Source of the DNA: Pleurocapsa minor HA4230-MV1
GTDB lineage: Bacteria; Cyanobacteriota; Cyanobacteriia; Cyanobacteriales; Xenococcaceae
Length of the DNA: 64,000 bases
Reading direction: 5' to 3'
Assembly (NCBI GenBank): GCA_019359095.1
Contig: JAHHHZ010000024.1
Span: 231,994-295,993, forward strand
A program made the translations under genes and the position numbers. The notes beneath the pieces were generated by a model. That model had not been told where the DNA came from. It did not search any database and saw nothing but the letters and a program-made list of their open reading frames with translations. Below, one piece after another: positions 6,450-14,444 of the stretch; positions within the stretch are counted from its first letter, which is position 1, and each line of letters begins with the position of its first letter.

Positions 6450-8119
6450 ATTGTGATAACCTTTGCACCGCTGCTAAATGCGAAGAACTTGAAAATCGTC
6501 TTAATGCTTTAGAAATTGCGCTAGAACTATTACAGGCATCGTTTGAAGCACATACAAATCAAGATATTCCCGAAGCGCATAACTATGAAGAGCCTGAAGT
6601 GACGGTTAGTCTAGCTGCTAGCGAAGATCGAGATTTAAAAGTCTTTGTAGCGGTTGGCTCAAAAAATGACAGCGAGACAATTAAACTACCAGAACCTGAA
6701 GTGACAGTTAGTTTAGCTGCTAGCGAAGATCGAGATTTAAAAGTCTTTGTAGCGGTTGGCTCAAAAAATGACAGCGAGACAATTAAACTACCAGAACCTG
6801 AAGTGACAGTTAGTTTAGCTGCTAGCGAAGATCGAGATTTAAAAGTCTTTGTAGCGGTTGGCTCAAAAAATGACAGCGAAACAATTAAATTGCCTACTCA
6901 ACCAATAGATTTTGATCCAGTCATTCCTTTTATATTAAATCGTCTCAAGTTAGAAATTAGACCTGAAATTGAAGCAGAAATTAAAGCAGAAATTGAAATA
7001 GCAATCGATCAAAAATACCGCCCTTCTAACTTGAGACTTGATGGCAGTTTCCAGTCAGAGATGTTGATTTTAACTGTAGCTGATGGCGAAAGTCAAGATA
7101 CGGCAACTATTTCAATTCCTTTAGATGAACGTGACGGAATTGACGGACGTGACGGAATTGACGGAATTAACGGAGTTGATGGACGCGACGGAGTTGACGG
7201 AATTGATGGAATTAACGGAGTTGATGGACGCGACGGAGTTGACGGAGTTGATGGAATTGACGGAATTGACGGAGTTGATGGACGTGATGGAATTGACGGA
7301 CGAGATGGAATTGATGGACGCGACGGAATTGATGGTGCTGACGGACGAGATGGACGCGACGGAATTGATGGTGTTGACGGACGAGATGGACGCGACGGAA
7401 TTGATGGTGGTGGAGGTATTGAGTATGACGGCTGTGGCATCGAACTAAGTTACAAAGACTCAGAGTTAACCGCATTACTTACCGTCGGACAATGTACTAG
7501 CAGCTCAAAAACTAAAATCATGGAATTTTCGCCGATTCAAGTAGAACGAATAACCTGTGTTAATGGCGTTGCCGAATCAGAATTTGTTGGCGTGGCAGTC
7601 ATTAAAGGCACTGAAGCAGCCGAATTTGAGGCTTATACAGCACGTGCAGCAATTGCTCGAGCGCAGTGTGAATTAGAACCTGTAGCTGCTGTACCTGAAT
7701 GGTGGCAGCTACGGCCTGAAGGGCATCGACCACAATTAATTGTGCATTTTGGCGAAAAAAAACCAGATGACAAAATAGGCAAGGCAATGTATGCCCTAAC
7801 TATTCCTCATTGGTACGGATCGAAAGATGACGCTAAAAAGATTAAATTTGAGTGGCGTAAAGGTTCAGTCGAAGGAATATTAACCCTCAAAGACAACAGC
7901 AAAGTCATTGTTAATGCTGTCTCCAAGTCAGAATGTGAAAGAATTCTAGGCATTGCCAAAAAAAGAATATCAGCGGCAATGTTAGTCGATAGCTTTACCA
8001 AAATTGGCGATCGCAAAGGACAACCTTTCAAACAAATTACAGTTAAGCCAAAAGTTGCTCGTTATTTTCCGACGGGAACTAAGTCGATGTTACCTGAATG
8101 GGTGGTACAGCTTGATTAG
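6446..8119 (+). CDS. Collagen-like fibre protein
   Basis: A 557-residue protein. ATG 6446 was chosen over TTG 6431 because GGAGGG lies 5 nt upstream and ATGA overlaps the previous stop. Order: an N-terminal helix (about 10-40, coiled-coil-like), three 34-residue repeats (about 49-150), an acidic helix (about 165-190), a short beta part, 30 uninterrupted Gly-X-Asp/Asn triplets (about 231-320), a GGGG hinge and a 230-residue C-terminal domain with several Cys. The plan is that of a trimeric phage or bacterial surface fibre: stalk, collagen shaft, head. The shaft has no proline at all, which is unusual. Confidence 0.8.
   Translation: MNCDNLCTAAKCEELENRLNALEIALELLQASFEAHTNQDIPEAHNYEEPEVTVSLAASEDRDLKVFVAVGSKNDSETIKLPEPEVTVSLAASEDRDLKVFVAVGSKNDSETIKLPEPEVTVSLAASEDRDLKVFVAVGSKNDSETIKLPTQPIDFDPVIPFILNRLKLEIRPEIEAEIKAEIEIAIDQKYRPSNLRLDGSFQSEMLILTVADGESQDTATISIPLDERDGIDGRDGIDGINGVDGRDGVDGIDGINGVDGRDGVDGVDGIDGIDGVDGRDGIDGRDGIDGRDGIDGADGRDGRDGIDGVDGRDGRDGIDGGGGIEYDGCGIELSYKDSELTALLTVGQCTSSSKTKIMEFSPIQVERITCVNGVAESEFVGVAVIKGTEAAEFEAYTARAAIARAQCELEPVAAVPEWWQLRPEGHRPQLIVHFGEKKPDDKIGKAMYALTIPHWYGSKDDAKKIKFEWRKGSVEGILTLKDNSKVIVNAVSKSECERILGIAKKRISAAMLVDSFTKIGDRKGQPFKQITVKPKVARYFPTGTKSMLPEWVVQLD
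6590..6895 (+). repeat. Three tandem 102-bp repeats
   Basis: Units at 6590-6691, 6692-6793 and 6794-6895 encode the same 34 residues (EPEVTVSLAASEDRDLKVFV and on). The DNA of units 2 and 3 is nearly identical and unit 1 differs at a few silent sites. This indicates recent duplication and a length-variable stalk. Confidence 0.95.
7136..7405 (+). repeat. Collagen-like GXD triplet array
   Basis: Thirty 9-bp units encode GID, GVD, GRD, GIN or GAD. The Y position is always Asp or Asn, the X position Ile, Val, Arg or Ala. The near-repetitive DNA (GGAATTGACGGA-like) can expand or contract by slippage or recombination. Confidence 0.95.
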
Positions 8120-8309
8120 CCATAACATTAAATCCAAATACGATTACGATCTTGATGAATACTTTGTAAAGTATGCAGTACCATTGACTGAAGCAATCGA
8201 CAAGCTTAATTATTCGCGTTCGACTTTAATTCGCAAAATTAGAATGCATCGCTTACACGGCTTTAAATGTAAGGGTAAATGGTATGTAATAATTTTCCCA
8301 ACCAAATAG
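8112..8309 (+). CDS. Small HTH protein (excisionase-like)
   Basis: The open frame after the fibre gene encodes VPLTEAIDKLNYSRSTLIRK followed by a short basic wing (GFKCKGKWYVI). This matches small MerR/excisionase-type DNA-binding proteins. The start is uncertain. TTG 8112 overlaps the previous stop and gives 65 residues. The frame is open back to 8004, but only inside the fibre gene. An HTH gene in the middle of a structural operon is odd and could regulate the downstream genes. Confidence 0.5.
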   Translation: MISHNIKSKYDYDLDEYFVKYAVPLTEAIDKLNYSRSTLIRKIRMHRLHGFKCKGKWYVIIFPTK

Positions 8310-8423
8310 TTAAGAGTGCCATAACGTCAGTGCCTTAAGCCCCAACCGTCGAAAGCGTTTACAGTTGGTTAATACAGCAGTTAGAAAAGTGTGACGACTT
8401 AATCAACATATCTAACAATCAAT

Positions 8424-8918
8424 ATGACTGTTTTTACCCCTGGCACTGGCACGATCCAAGCCAGTACATATGAAGCTGCTGCTTTAGTAGCTGCTCAAAT
8501 GCTTCAAGACCTTGAAGGCACTGATGTTAATAACATTGCAGTTAACTACTTTACTGGTGATAACGTGGTGCAAATTCAATGGGCTGCACCAATCGCCACA
8601 AGTTTAGTAGCTGGCAAACTGGAAATTGCTTCTGTTGACTATATAACTTATGGCGGGTTCGTATCAGGAAACAGTCTTAGTGCGACTGGATTACCTGCTG
8701 CTCTATTAGAGATTTTTCAAAACTTGCAAGAATTAGAAAAAGTTCAACAAGATCCAGAAAATCCTGATGTTTTAAACAGAGTCCAAATTTCTATCGATCT
8801 TGACGCTCTTACGGCAACTGTTAACGCTGAATTACCCATTAGTTTTACTGCTAGCAATGGCGCGGTACAAATTTCTGCTGTTGCTTATTTAGCAGATCGA
8901 GTAGTACAGGAGGGATAA
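8424..8918 (+). CDS. Hypothetical small structural-type protein (164 aa)
   Basis: A 164-residue acidic protein, Ala- and Thr-rich, no signal peptide, one Tyr/Gly-rich patch (SVDYITYGGFVSG) and beta-rich flanks (NRVQISIDLDALTATVNAEL). Not recognised. It precedes, by 4 bp, another small gene with a strong GGAGGG site. The 114 bp before it hold a weak hairpin (CCAAC...GTTGG) and perhaps a promoter. Composition and company suggest a particle or sheath subunit, like 5059-5433. No direct evidence. Confidence 0.55.
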   Translation: MTVFTPGTGTIQASTYEAAALVAAQMLQDLEGTDVNNIAVNYFTGDNVVQIQWAAPIATSLVAGKLEIASVDYITYGGFVSGNSLSATGLPAALLEIFQNLQELEKVQQDPENPDVLNRVQISIDLDALTATVNAELPISFTASNGAVQISAVAYLADRVVQEG

Positions 8919-8922
8919 TAAC

Positions 8923-9396
8923 ATGGCTATTGTAAAATCTGTCGGCGATCCTTTGGGTAAAGATAATGAACCTGGATCTGACGCTAATGTAGACGTTAAA
9001 GAATACGTCAAATATATTGTTGAATCGACTAAGCATTGGTTTTATGCACCAAAAAATAAATACAAGGATATTGCTAAATCTTTGGGATTGAAAGAAGTCG
9101 ATCCTAATTCCGCAAAAGGCGAAGAATCAACTAAGTTAGCTAACGGATATGGTTACATTCGTCTAAAAGCAAGGTTGAAAAATGGTGCAACCATGTCTTT
9201 AATTTGCGATCCTGAAAAAGTTGGCTCAGCTATAACTACTGCTAAAAGCGCAGGTGCAGCATCTAAAAAGATTTATGGTGTTGCTGTCTGGTGTGAGAGG
9301 CAATTTTTACAAGATCACTCCTTTTGAAGTGACTACCAATCAAGGTGCGGTGCGGGGTGATTTTGGTGTTCATTTGGATGCTAATGCTCCAGGTTA
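8923..9396 (+). pseudogene. Small structural-type gene with +1 frameshift
   Basis: The ATG has a strong GGAGGG site. The 134-residue reading stops at 9327. A second frame continues without a stop as VRGNFYKITPFEVTTNQGAV and ends APG at 9396. The switch falls about 9285-9300, after KKIYGVAV. The second frame reads like natural protein, so the ancestral product was probably about 157 residues. One extra base, a sequencing error or programmed +1 frameshifting would all explain it. No family is recognised. The protein is basic in the middle with the segment KHWFYAPKNKYKDIAKSLGL. Confidence 0.55.
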
Positions 9397-9412
9397 ACTT
9401 GGTTGTATTGTC

Positions 9413-9511
9413 ATGGATTGGCACAATTTTAAAGATTTTGAAGCGCAAATTTGGACTCTTAGAGACAAGGAAAAAGTTCAACAAATACCCTTACATGCCT
9501 TTTATAGCTAA
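9413..9511 (+). CDS. Micro-ORF (32 aa) coupled to membrane protein
   Basis: ATG 9413 opens MDWHNFKDFEAQIWTLRDKE and ends ...HAFYS at a TAA (9509-9511). Its last base is the A of the next ATG (TAATG), the same coupling as at 5431-5435. There is no strong Shine-Dalgarno site. The exact coupling is the main evidence that it is translated. Confidence 0.4.
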   Translation: MDWHNFKDFEAQIWTLRDKEKVQQIPLHAFYS

Positions 9512-9813
9512 TGTTGAAAAATTATAACGTGCCAGATCTAGCTTGGAAATTTACCAGTTTTGGTTTTATGTTGTTTTTGGCTGGAGCTGGCTGGTCTATT
9601 TCCCAAGCTAAAGTTTATGAGCTGCAACTAGCTAATTACAAGCTGGCAGTAGGATTAGCGATCAACGATGTAGCCGCAGCGTCAACAGCGTTAAAAGATG
9701 CTGCTAAATCTTTGCCTCCCAAGCAACAAAAAAAGATTCAGGCTCTTACTGATGAGGCTAATGAAAAACTAGAAATTGTGGCTGATGAGTTAGACCCATT
9801 ATTAATTGAGTAA
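9511..9813 (+). CDS. Single-pass membrane protein (holin-sized)
   Basis: A 100-residue protein: short polar N-terminus, one hydrophobic helix (about 10-30, FTSFGFMLFLAGAGWSI), then a helical, charged, coiled-coil-like tail (QLANYKLAVGLAINDVAAAS to PPKQQKKIQALTDEANEKL). Type II-like topology. As the last gene of the operon it could anchor the fibre or particle in the membrane, or act as a holin-like protein. Both are inference. Its start overlaps the stop of the 32-residue ORF. Confidence 0.55.
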   Translation: MLKNYNVPDLAWKFTSFGFMLFLAGAGWSISQAKVYELQLANYKLAVGLAINDVAAASTALKDAAKSLPPKQQKKIQALTDEANEKLEIVADELDPLLIE

Positions 9814-9909
9814 CAAGCATTATCTTGGGGTTTCTTAACACTTAATTATATTTTAAGGACAAAAATGCTCTGTTGCTTTGCAATTTGGCAATTATCTAAG
9901 GATCTGCAC

Positions 9910-9935
9910 AAAAAAAACGCCTTCTCAAGCGCCTT
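9910..9935 (-). terminator. Terminator of the DUF2780 gene
   Basis: On the reverse strand AAGGCGCTT-GAGA-AGGCGTTTT forms a 9-bp stem with two G-T pairs and a GAGA loop, followed by eight T. It ends 25 bp after the stop of the gene at 9960. Confidence 0.7.
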
Positions 9936-9959
9936 AAATCTGATTGAGATAATTTGGTT

Positions 9960-10352
9960 TTATTGCAAGACACCTGCCAAAATATTTTTAATACCTTCGC
10001 CGCCTTGACTTTGAGTAAAAGACAAAATGATGGGAATAAATTTAGTCGCCATGCCAGGATTTAAACCAAGTTGACTAAACCCAGCAGCCAAACCAGCCAT
10101 GTTAGCTAACTGTCCGCCACCACTGTCACCCCCCATCATGCCAGCCAAGCCACCAATTGCTCCTGCAATACCTGCTCCACCAGCAGGAGCTTCGCCAATT
10201 AAATTACCAATGCCAGGAAGAGCATTAGCTACTTGAGCAAAATCACCAGCTCCTAGCTGTTCTTGTGCCATTTTAAAAATGAGTCCAGCACCACCTTTAG
10301 CTTGACTCTCATCAACGCCTAGACCTTGGGTTAATTGTTGAATTAATTCCAT
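9960..10352 (-). CDS. DUF2780-family protein
   Basis: A 130-residue protein matching the VcgC/VcgE-type DUF2780 pattern: MELIQQLTQGLGVDESQAKG at the start, GAGLIFKMAQEQLGAGDFAQ next, a Gly/Ala-rich middle and a C-terminal NPGMATKFIPIILSF helix. Such proteins have no established function and are found alone in many bacteria. It is monocistronic with its own terminator. It marks the return to ordinary chromosome after the mobile-type region. Confidence 0.75.
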   Translation of the reverse strand: MELIQQLTQGLGVDESQAKGGAGLIFKMAQEQLGAGDFAQVANALPGIGNLIGEAPAGGAGIAGAIGGLAGMMGGDSGGGQLANMAGLAAGFSQLGLNPGMATKFIPIILSFTQSQGGEGIKNILAGVLQ

Positions 10353-10640
10353 ATTTCATCTAATTTAAACTTTTCTCTCGTAATCATGCCAGAGAGTCCA
10401 GAAAATTTAAAGAAAGAAATGCTTAAAAAAACCGTATAAATTAAAACATTTTGATAAATCAAATGAATTGTGTTACAAATTCATAACCACTAGATAAAGT
10501 TGTGATTAAGTTTAAATTTGTTAAACTTGCCTTATCAGAAAATTTTCATCTATTTGGTTAGATTGACTCTGTAACCAAGAGCATAATGTATCATTTGCTT
10601 CAGTAACTATTTCGATTTAAGTTTTCTTAGGGAGAAAAAT

Positions 10641-10823
10641 ATGAAAGTTAAATATTTAGGAACTTTATTTGCTGCTTCTGTTTTGAGTTTGGGTCTCCTC
10701 ACCTCTTGTGCGACTCCTGAAGGTGGTCAAACTGGTGGAGACGCACCAGCAGATTCTACCGCACCAGCAGATCCTGCTGCACCAGCGGATCCTGCCGCAC
10801 CAGCAGAAGGTACTGGTCAATAG
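10641..10823 (+). CDS. Small Ala/Pro-rich lipoprotein
   Basis: A 60-residue precursor. The signal peptide (KYLGTLFAASVLSLGLL) ends in the lipobox LTSC, with Cys23 as the lipidated residue. The mature part is about 37 residues of APAD-type repeats (APADSTAPADPAAPADPAAP). GGGAG precedes the ATG. It should be processed by Lgt, encoded nearby at 13473, and anchored to a membrane. No function can be read from the low-complexity mature part. Confidence 0.7.
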   Translation: MKVKYLGTLFAASVLSLGLLTSCATPEGGQTGGDAPADSTAPADPAAPADPAAPAEGTGQ

Positions 10824-10855
10824 AAGCTAAATTTAATCAATTGTCAATATCGATT

Positions 10856-10898
10856 TGAGGAGCTAGAGCAGCATTTTGTTCAACTCCTCATTTTTTTT
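10856..10898 (+). terminator. Rho-independent terminator of lipoprotein gene
   Basis: TGAGGAG (10856-10862) pairs with CTCCTCA (10884-10890), followed by eight T. Confidence 0.75.
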
Positions 10899-10953
10899 GC
10901 GTGGAGATATAGCAATACTAGACAATGTTAGGTCGTTTTTGTACTACTACCTA

Positions 10954-12651
10954 CTAACCACTACCATCGATCGATAATCTAGAAGGATAGTCACCCCCTG
11001 AATGAATCTTGATGGTAATGATGCCATGATCGATCTGACGAGATTCATGAGGTAATTTGCCATCGCCTGAATTGAGAGGATAAGCTGGAAAACAAGCTCC
11101 ACTGAGACTAAGACGTAAGCGATCGCCTGCTGGAATATACATACAGGTTGGTTGTAGGGGGATTTTGAGTGAGTCGATCTGAGAATTTGGCGCAACTACT
11201 CGAATATAGCCCTGAGTAAAGTTAAATACTGCTCCATTTGGATTTACTGTAGATAAGACGGCACAGATGTCAAAGCTAGGATTATTAGTCGTGTAGTAGA
11301 TTTCTAAGGTTATTGTTCCTGTTAGATGTAAATCTGATTCTAAAGCGGGGGAGGTGTAGGTCAGAATATCGGCACGACAGTCTAAAAGCGATCGCTCAAA
11401 AGAGCCACTAGGATAGGTAGCATGTCCCCCTAATGCGGGTACTGGTCGCCCAGGATCGTGAACTAAAATATCTGTATTGTTGTCAAATTCAGTAACTATC
11501 TCGCCCAGATCGGTAACGATTAGTTCTTGAGGAGAAGGATTGGCAAACTCTTCGTATTGCCACAACATGCCACTATCTTCTCTGACACCAGCTAAACCAT
11601 CACTCGCTAGGTAAAAGGTGGTTTGCTCGCTAGGTAAACTATTAAACTCTCGCCAGCTATTGCTGCCCATTTCAAATAGACAGATAGTTGATTCTTCTAG
11701 TAATCCTGTATCAATGTCTTTTAACCAGTGATCGAACCAGCGCACTTGAATTTCGTCAATTGGGTTTTGCGCTTCCACACCATAGTTCACCTCACCCAAT
11801 TTACTACCCCAGGGAAGATGCGCCCAAGGCCCGATTAAGAGATGCTGGGGTTGGCTACATTGAGCAATCATTGCCTGATAAAGATTCATTGTTCCCCGAA
11901 GATAGGGATCGAACCATCCCCCAACATGAAGCATTGGCAGATCTACCCGATCTAACCAATATTTTGGCGATCGCTTTTGCCAATATTCAGCAGTAGCATC
12001 AGGATTATGCAACCATTGATGATAAAAGGAGTCGGGAGCTAATTCTTGCATTAACTCAGGATTAGCAGCAATAGAGCCATTTAAGGGCAGATTATGGGAT
12101 GCTGCTTTGAGTTTTAAATAGGCTGCTTCATCTCCTTTAAGGCGCGCCGTTTCGACTGCCAGTTGAATTGCCCAGGCAAGATTAGCCCATAAACAAAAAG
12201 CACCGTTTTCATAAGCCCAATCGCTGTGTAGATCGTAGGCTACCATTGCTGGGGCGATCGCTTTTAAACAGGCTGGCTGATGGGCAGCGGTATACAGCTG
12301 AGTCATACCCTGATAGGAAAAACCATACATCCCGACTTTGCCAGTGCTGTACGGTAAGCTTGACACCCAGTTAATCGTATCTAAGCCATCGGCAACTTCA
12401 TGGGTAAAAAGATCGAACTCTCCTTGTGATGTTCCTCTTCCTCGTACGTCTTGAATGACGACAATGTATCCCTGGGCTGCATACCAACGGGGATGAGCAT
12501 AGACCACCGTTGAGGCGATTTCTCGACCATAGGGTTGACGCATCAAAAGCACTGGCAGCTTTTCTGGCGTATCAGGACGATAAATATCTGCATCCAGCCT
12601 CACGTTGTCGCGAGTCAGCATTGATACTGTCTGTTTGCTAATTTTGACCAT
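10954..12651 (-). CDS. CocE/NonD family hydrolase (X-Pro dipeptidyl-peptidase S15 type)
   Basis: A 565-residue alpha/beta hydrolase. The N-terminal catalytic domain has the nucleophile S112 in GFSYQG, D248 in GGWFDPY and H278 in GPWAHLP. A C-terminal jelly-roll-type domain (about 330-565, SGSFERSLLD to DRLRLSLSG) is typical of cocaine esterase, alpha-amino-acid ester hydrolase and S15 peptidases. The exact substrate (ester or acyl-peptide) cannot be read. No signal peptide is obvious, so a cytoplasmic location is likely. Its start overlaps the end of cobM by 14 bp, suggesting co-transcription without implying shared function. Confidence 0.85.
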   Translation of the reverse strand: MVKISKQTVSMLTRDNVRLDADIYRPDTPEKLPVLLMRQPYGREIASTVVYAHPRWYAAQGYIVVIQDVRGRGTSQGEFDLFTHEVADGLDTINWVSSLPYSTGKVGMYGFSYQGMTQLYTAAHQPACLKAIAPAMVAYDLHSDWAYENGAFCLWANLAWAIQLAVETARLKGDEAAYLKLKAASHNLPLNGSIAANPELMQELAPDSFYHQWLHNPDATAEYWQKRSPKYWLDRVDLPMLHVGGWFDPYLRGTMNLYQAMIAQCSQPQHLLIGPWAHLPWGSKLGEVNYGVEAQNPIDEIQVRWFDHWLKDIDTGLLEESTICLFEMGSNSWREFNSLPSEQTTFYLASDGLAGVREDSGMLWQYEEFANPSPQELIVTDLGEIVTEFDNNTDILVHDPGRPVPALGGHATYPSGSFERSLLDCRADILTYTSPALESDLHLTGTITLEIYYTTNNPSFDICAVLSTVNPNGAVFNFTQGYIRVVAPNSQIDSLKIPLQPTCMYIPAGDRLRLSLSGACFPAYPLNSGDGKLPHESRQIDHGIITIKIHSGGDYPSRLSIDGSG

Positions 12652-13453
12652 TGATGATTAATTCAGACTTTTTGACTGGTCGAAATAGATGATTGTGTTC
12701 GGGATGATAAAGACGTGAACGAGTCGTTACCGCCTGTTGCAATGCAGGACTAATTAAATATAAAGTTGTCCTGATTAAATTGTTTTCCCTCGTTACCTCA
12801 GCCATTTTAGTTAGAGGTACGACCCAGATTTGCTCATCTTGCCAGCCCACACGATAGCAAACTGCCACGGGAGTATCTGCGGGGTAATGTTCTAATAGTT
12901 GATCCTGTGCTTTTTCGATGTGGCGGGCAGCTAGATAGAGACATAAACTAGCTTTGTGGGCAGCCAGAGAGGCTAATTCTTCGGTTTCGGGGACAGCAGA
13001 GGCTTCACCACTAACTCGGGTAAGAATGATCGTCTGTACTAGCTCGGGAATGGTCAACTCCGTACTAAGTTTGGCAGCAGCAGCCTGAAAAGCACTAATC
13101 CCAGGAATCAATTCAAAGGGAATATCTGCTTCAGTAAACGCCTGCATCTGTTCAGCGATCGCACTATATAAAGTTAAATCGCCCGAATGTAGACGCACAA
13201 CTGATTTACCCTGTCTGACTCGTTCAATTGCCAGGGGAATGATTTGCTCTAGGGTTTTGCTACCCGTTGCCACCAGTTCGGCATCACTGCGAACATCCTC
13301 TAGAATCTGCTTAGGTACTAATGAATCAGCATAGAGAATGACATCAGCCTGAATTAGAATTTTATATGCCTTAATAGTCAGTAATTCTGGATCTCCTGGC
13401 CCAGCACCAATAATATAGACCGCAGGTTTTAGAGTAATTTGAGTTAAATTCAT
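12638..13453 (-). CDS. cobM: Precorrin-4 C11-methyltransferase
   Basis: A 271-residue SAM-dependent tetrapyrrole methylase. The loop VYIIGAGPGDPELLTIKAYK, the LYADSLV segment and the VVRLHSGDLTLYSA region are those of CobM/CbiF, which methylates C-11 in corrin synthesis for cobalamin or pseudocobalamin. Length is normal. It lies 19 bp downstream of lgt and overlaps the hydrolase gene, so lgt-cobM-hydrolase is probably one leftward transcript. Confidence 0.88.
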   Translation of the reverse strand: MNLTQITLKPAVYIIGAGPGDPELLTIKAYKILIQADVILYADSLVPKQILEDVRSDAELVATGSKTLEQIIPLAIERVRQGKSVVRLHSGDLTLYSAIAEQMQAFTEADIPFELIPGISAFQAAAAKLSTELTIPELVQTIILTRVSGEASAVPETEELASLAAHKASLCLYLAARHIEKAQDQLLEHYPADTPVAVCYRVGWQDEQIWVVPLTKMAEVTRENNLIRTTLYLISPALQQAVTTRSRLYHPEHNHLFRPVKKSELIINGQN

Positions 13454-13472
13454 TCAATCAATATTTGATGAG

Positions 13473-14354
13473 TTATGGTCTGTAGTTAGCTGATTTTTGA
13501 GCATCTGAGTTGGCAACAACATCAGGCAAGGGTCTTCTTAACCAATACAGCCAGGCAAGTATTAAGAGACCAAGAGCGATCGCACTCAAGCTAATCACCT
13601 GAGCCATCTTTAAAGGCCCAATCATTAAACTATCGGTACGTAACCATTCAATCCAGACTCGACCCAGACTATAGCCAATTAAATAGACCGCAGCGAGTGT
13701 ACCAGTTTTGAGCCGATTAGCTCTGGTTAAACCCCAAAAAAAGAGCCACAGTAGTAAGGCAAATATCCCCAGATTCCACAAGGATTCATAGAGAAAAGTT
13801 GGATGAAAAAATTCACGGTCAATTAGCTCTAAAGGACGGTATTGAGGAGCAATATATAATTTCCAAGGCAGATCTGTCGGTTTACCAAAAGCCTCAGAGT
13901 TAAAGAAATTACCCCACCGTCCAATGGCTTGACCCAAAATGACCGAGGGCGCAACTAAATCTAATAGCTGCCACACAGAAATCTGATTTAGACGGGCAAA
14001 AATAATTGTGGCGATCGTCCCACCAATAATTGCACCATGGATCGCAATGCCACCTTCCCACACCGCTAACATATGCCACCAGGGACGTTGGGCATACTGT
14101 TGCCATTGAAAAATAACATAATAAAGTCGAGCGCAGGGAATAGCACCAATAACCAACCAAATCGCCAAATCTCCCAAAAGGTCTGGATCTACCCGACGAG
14201 CCTTGGCTAAATATTGAGCTAAAGTTATCCCCACTAATACCGCCGTCGCAATCAACAAACCGTACCAACGAAGCACGATTGGGCCTAGCTCAAAAATAAT
14301 TGGGCCAGGAGATTGAAACTGAACCGAAAAAATCATATCTGTGTAAGTTGGCAA
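13473..14354 (-). CDS. lgt: Prolipoprotein diacylglyceryl transferase
   Basis: A 293-residue polytopic membrane protein. It carries the Lgt signature [10 protein letters not shown] (about 145-154), HGAIIGG (106-112) and the conserved [12 protein letters not shown] loop region, with about seven hydrophobic helices. It transfers diacylglycerol from phosphatidylglycerol to the lipobox Cys of prolipoproteins in the plasma membrane. It is the head of the run lgt-cobM-hydrolase. The start at 14354 leaves a short N-terminal tail typical of cyanobacterial versions. Confidence 0.93.
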   Translation of the reverse strand: MPTYTDMIFSVQFQSPGPIIFELGPIVLRWYGLLIATAVLVGITLAQYLAKARRVDPDLLGDLAIWLVIGAIPCARLYYVIFQWQQYAQRPWWHMLAVWEGGIAIHGAIIGGTIATIIFARLNQISVWQLLDLVAPSVILGQAIGRWGNFFNSEAFGKPTDLPWKLYIAPQYRPLELIDREFFHPTFLYESLWNLGIFALLLWLFFWGLTRANRLKTGTLAAVYLIGYSLGRVWIEWLRTDSLMIGPLKMAQVISLSAIALGLLILAWLYWLRRPLPDVVANSDAQKSANYRP

Positions 14355-14444
14355 GATAGAGCTGAGGCTAAGTATATTATTCTAAAAGATATTATCTCAG
14401 GTTTATTAATTTAAATATATTAGGTCTTTGTTAAAGTTCTTTGT

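Noticed and set aside
6590..6895. CRISPR array
   Set aside because: Three directly adjacent coding repeats without spacers, in frame in the fibre gene.
7093..7475. Three alternative frames through the collagen-like array (Pro/Ser-rich, Thr/Leu/Glu-rich, Arg/His-rich)
   Set aside because: Generated by the 9-bp periodicity of the real gene; only the GXD frame fits the flanking domains.
9345..9527. 60-codon frame near the end of the fibre operon
   Set aside because: Overlaps the frameshifted gene's extension and the 32-residue ORF, which fit the coupling better.
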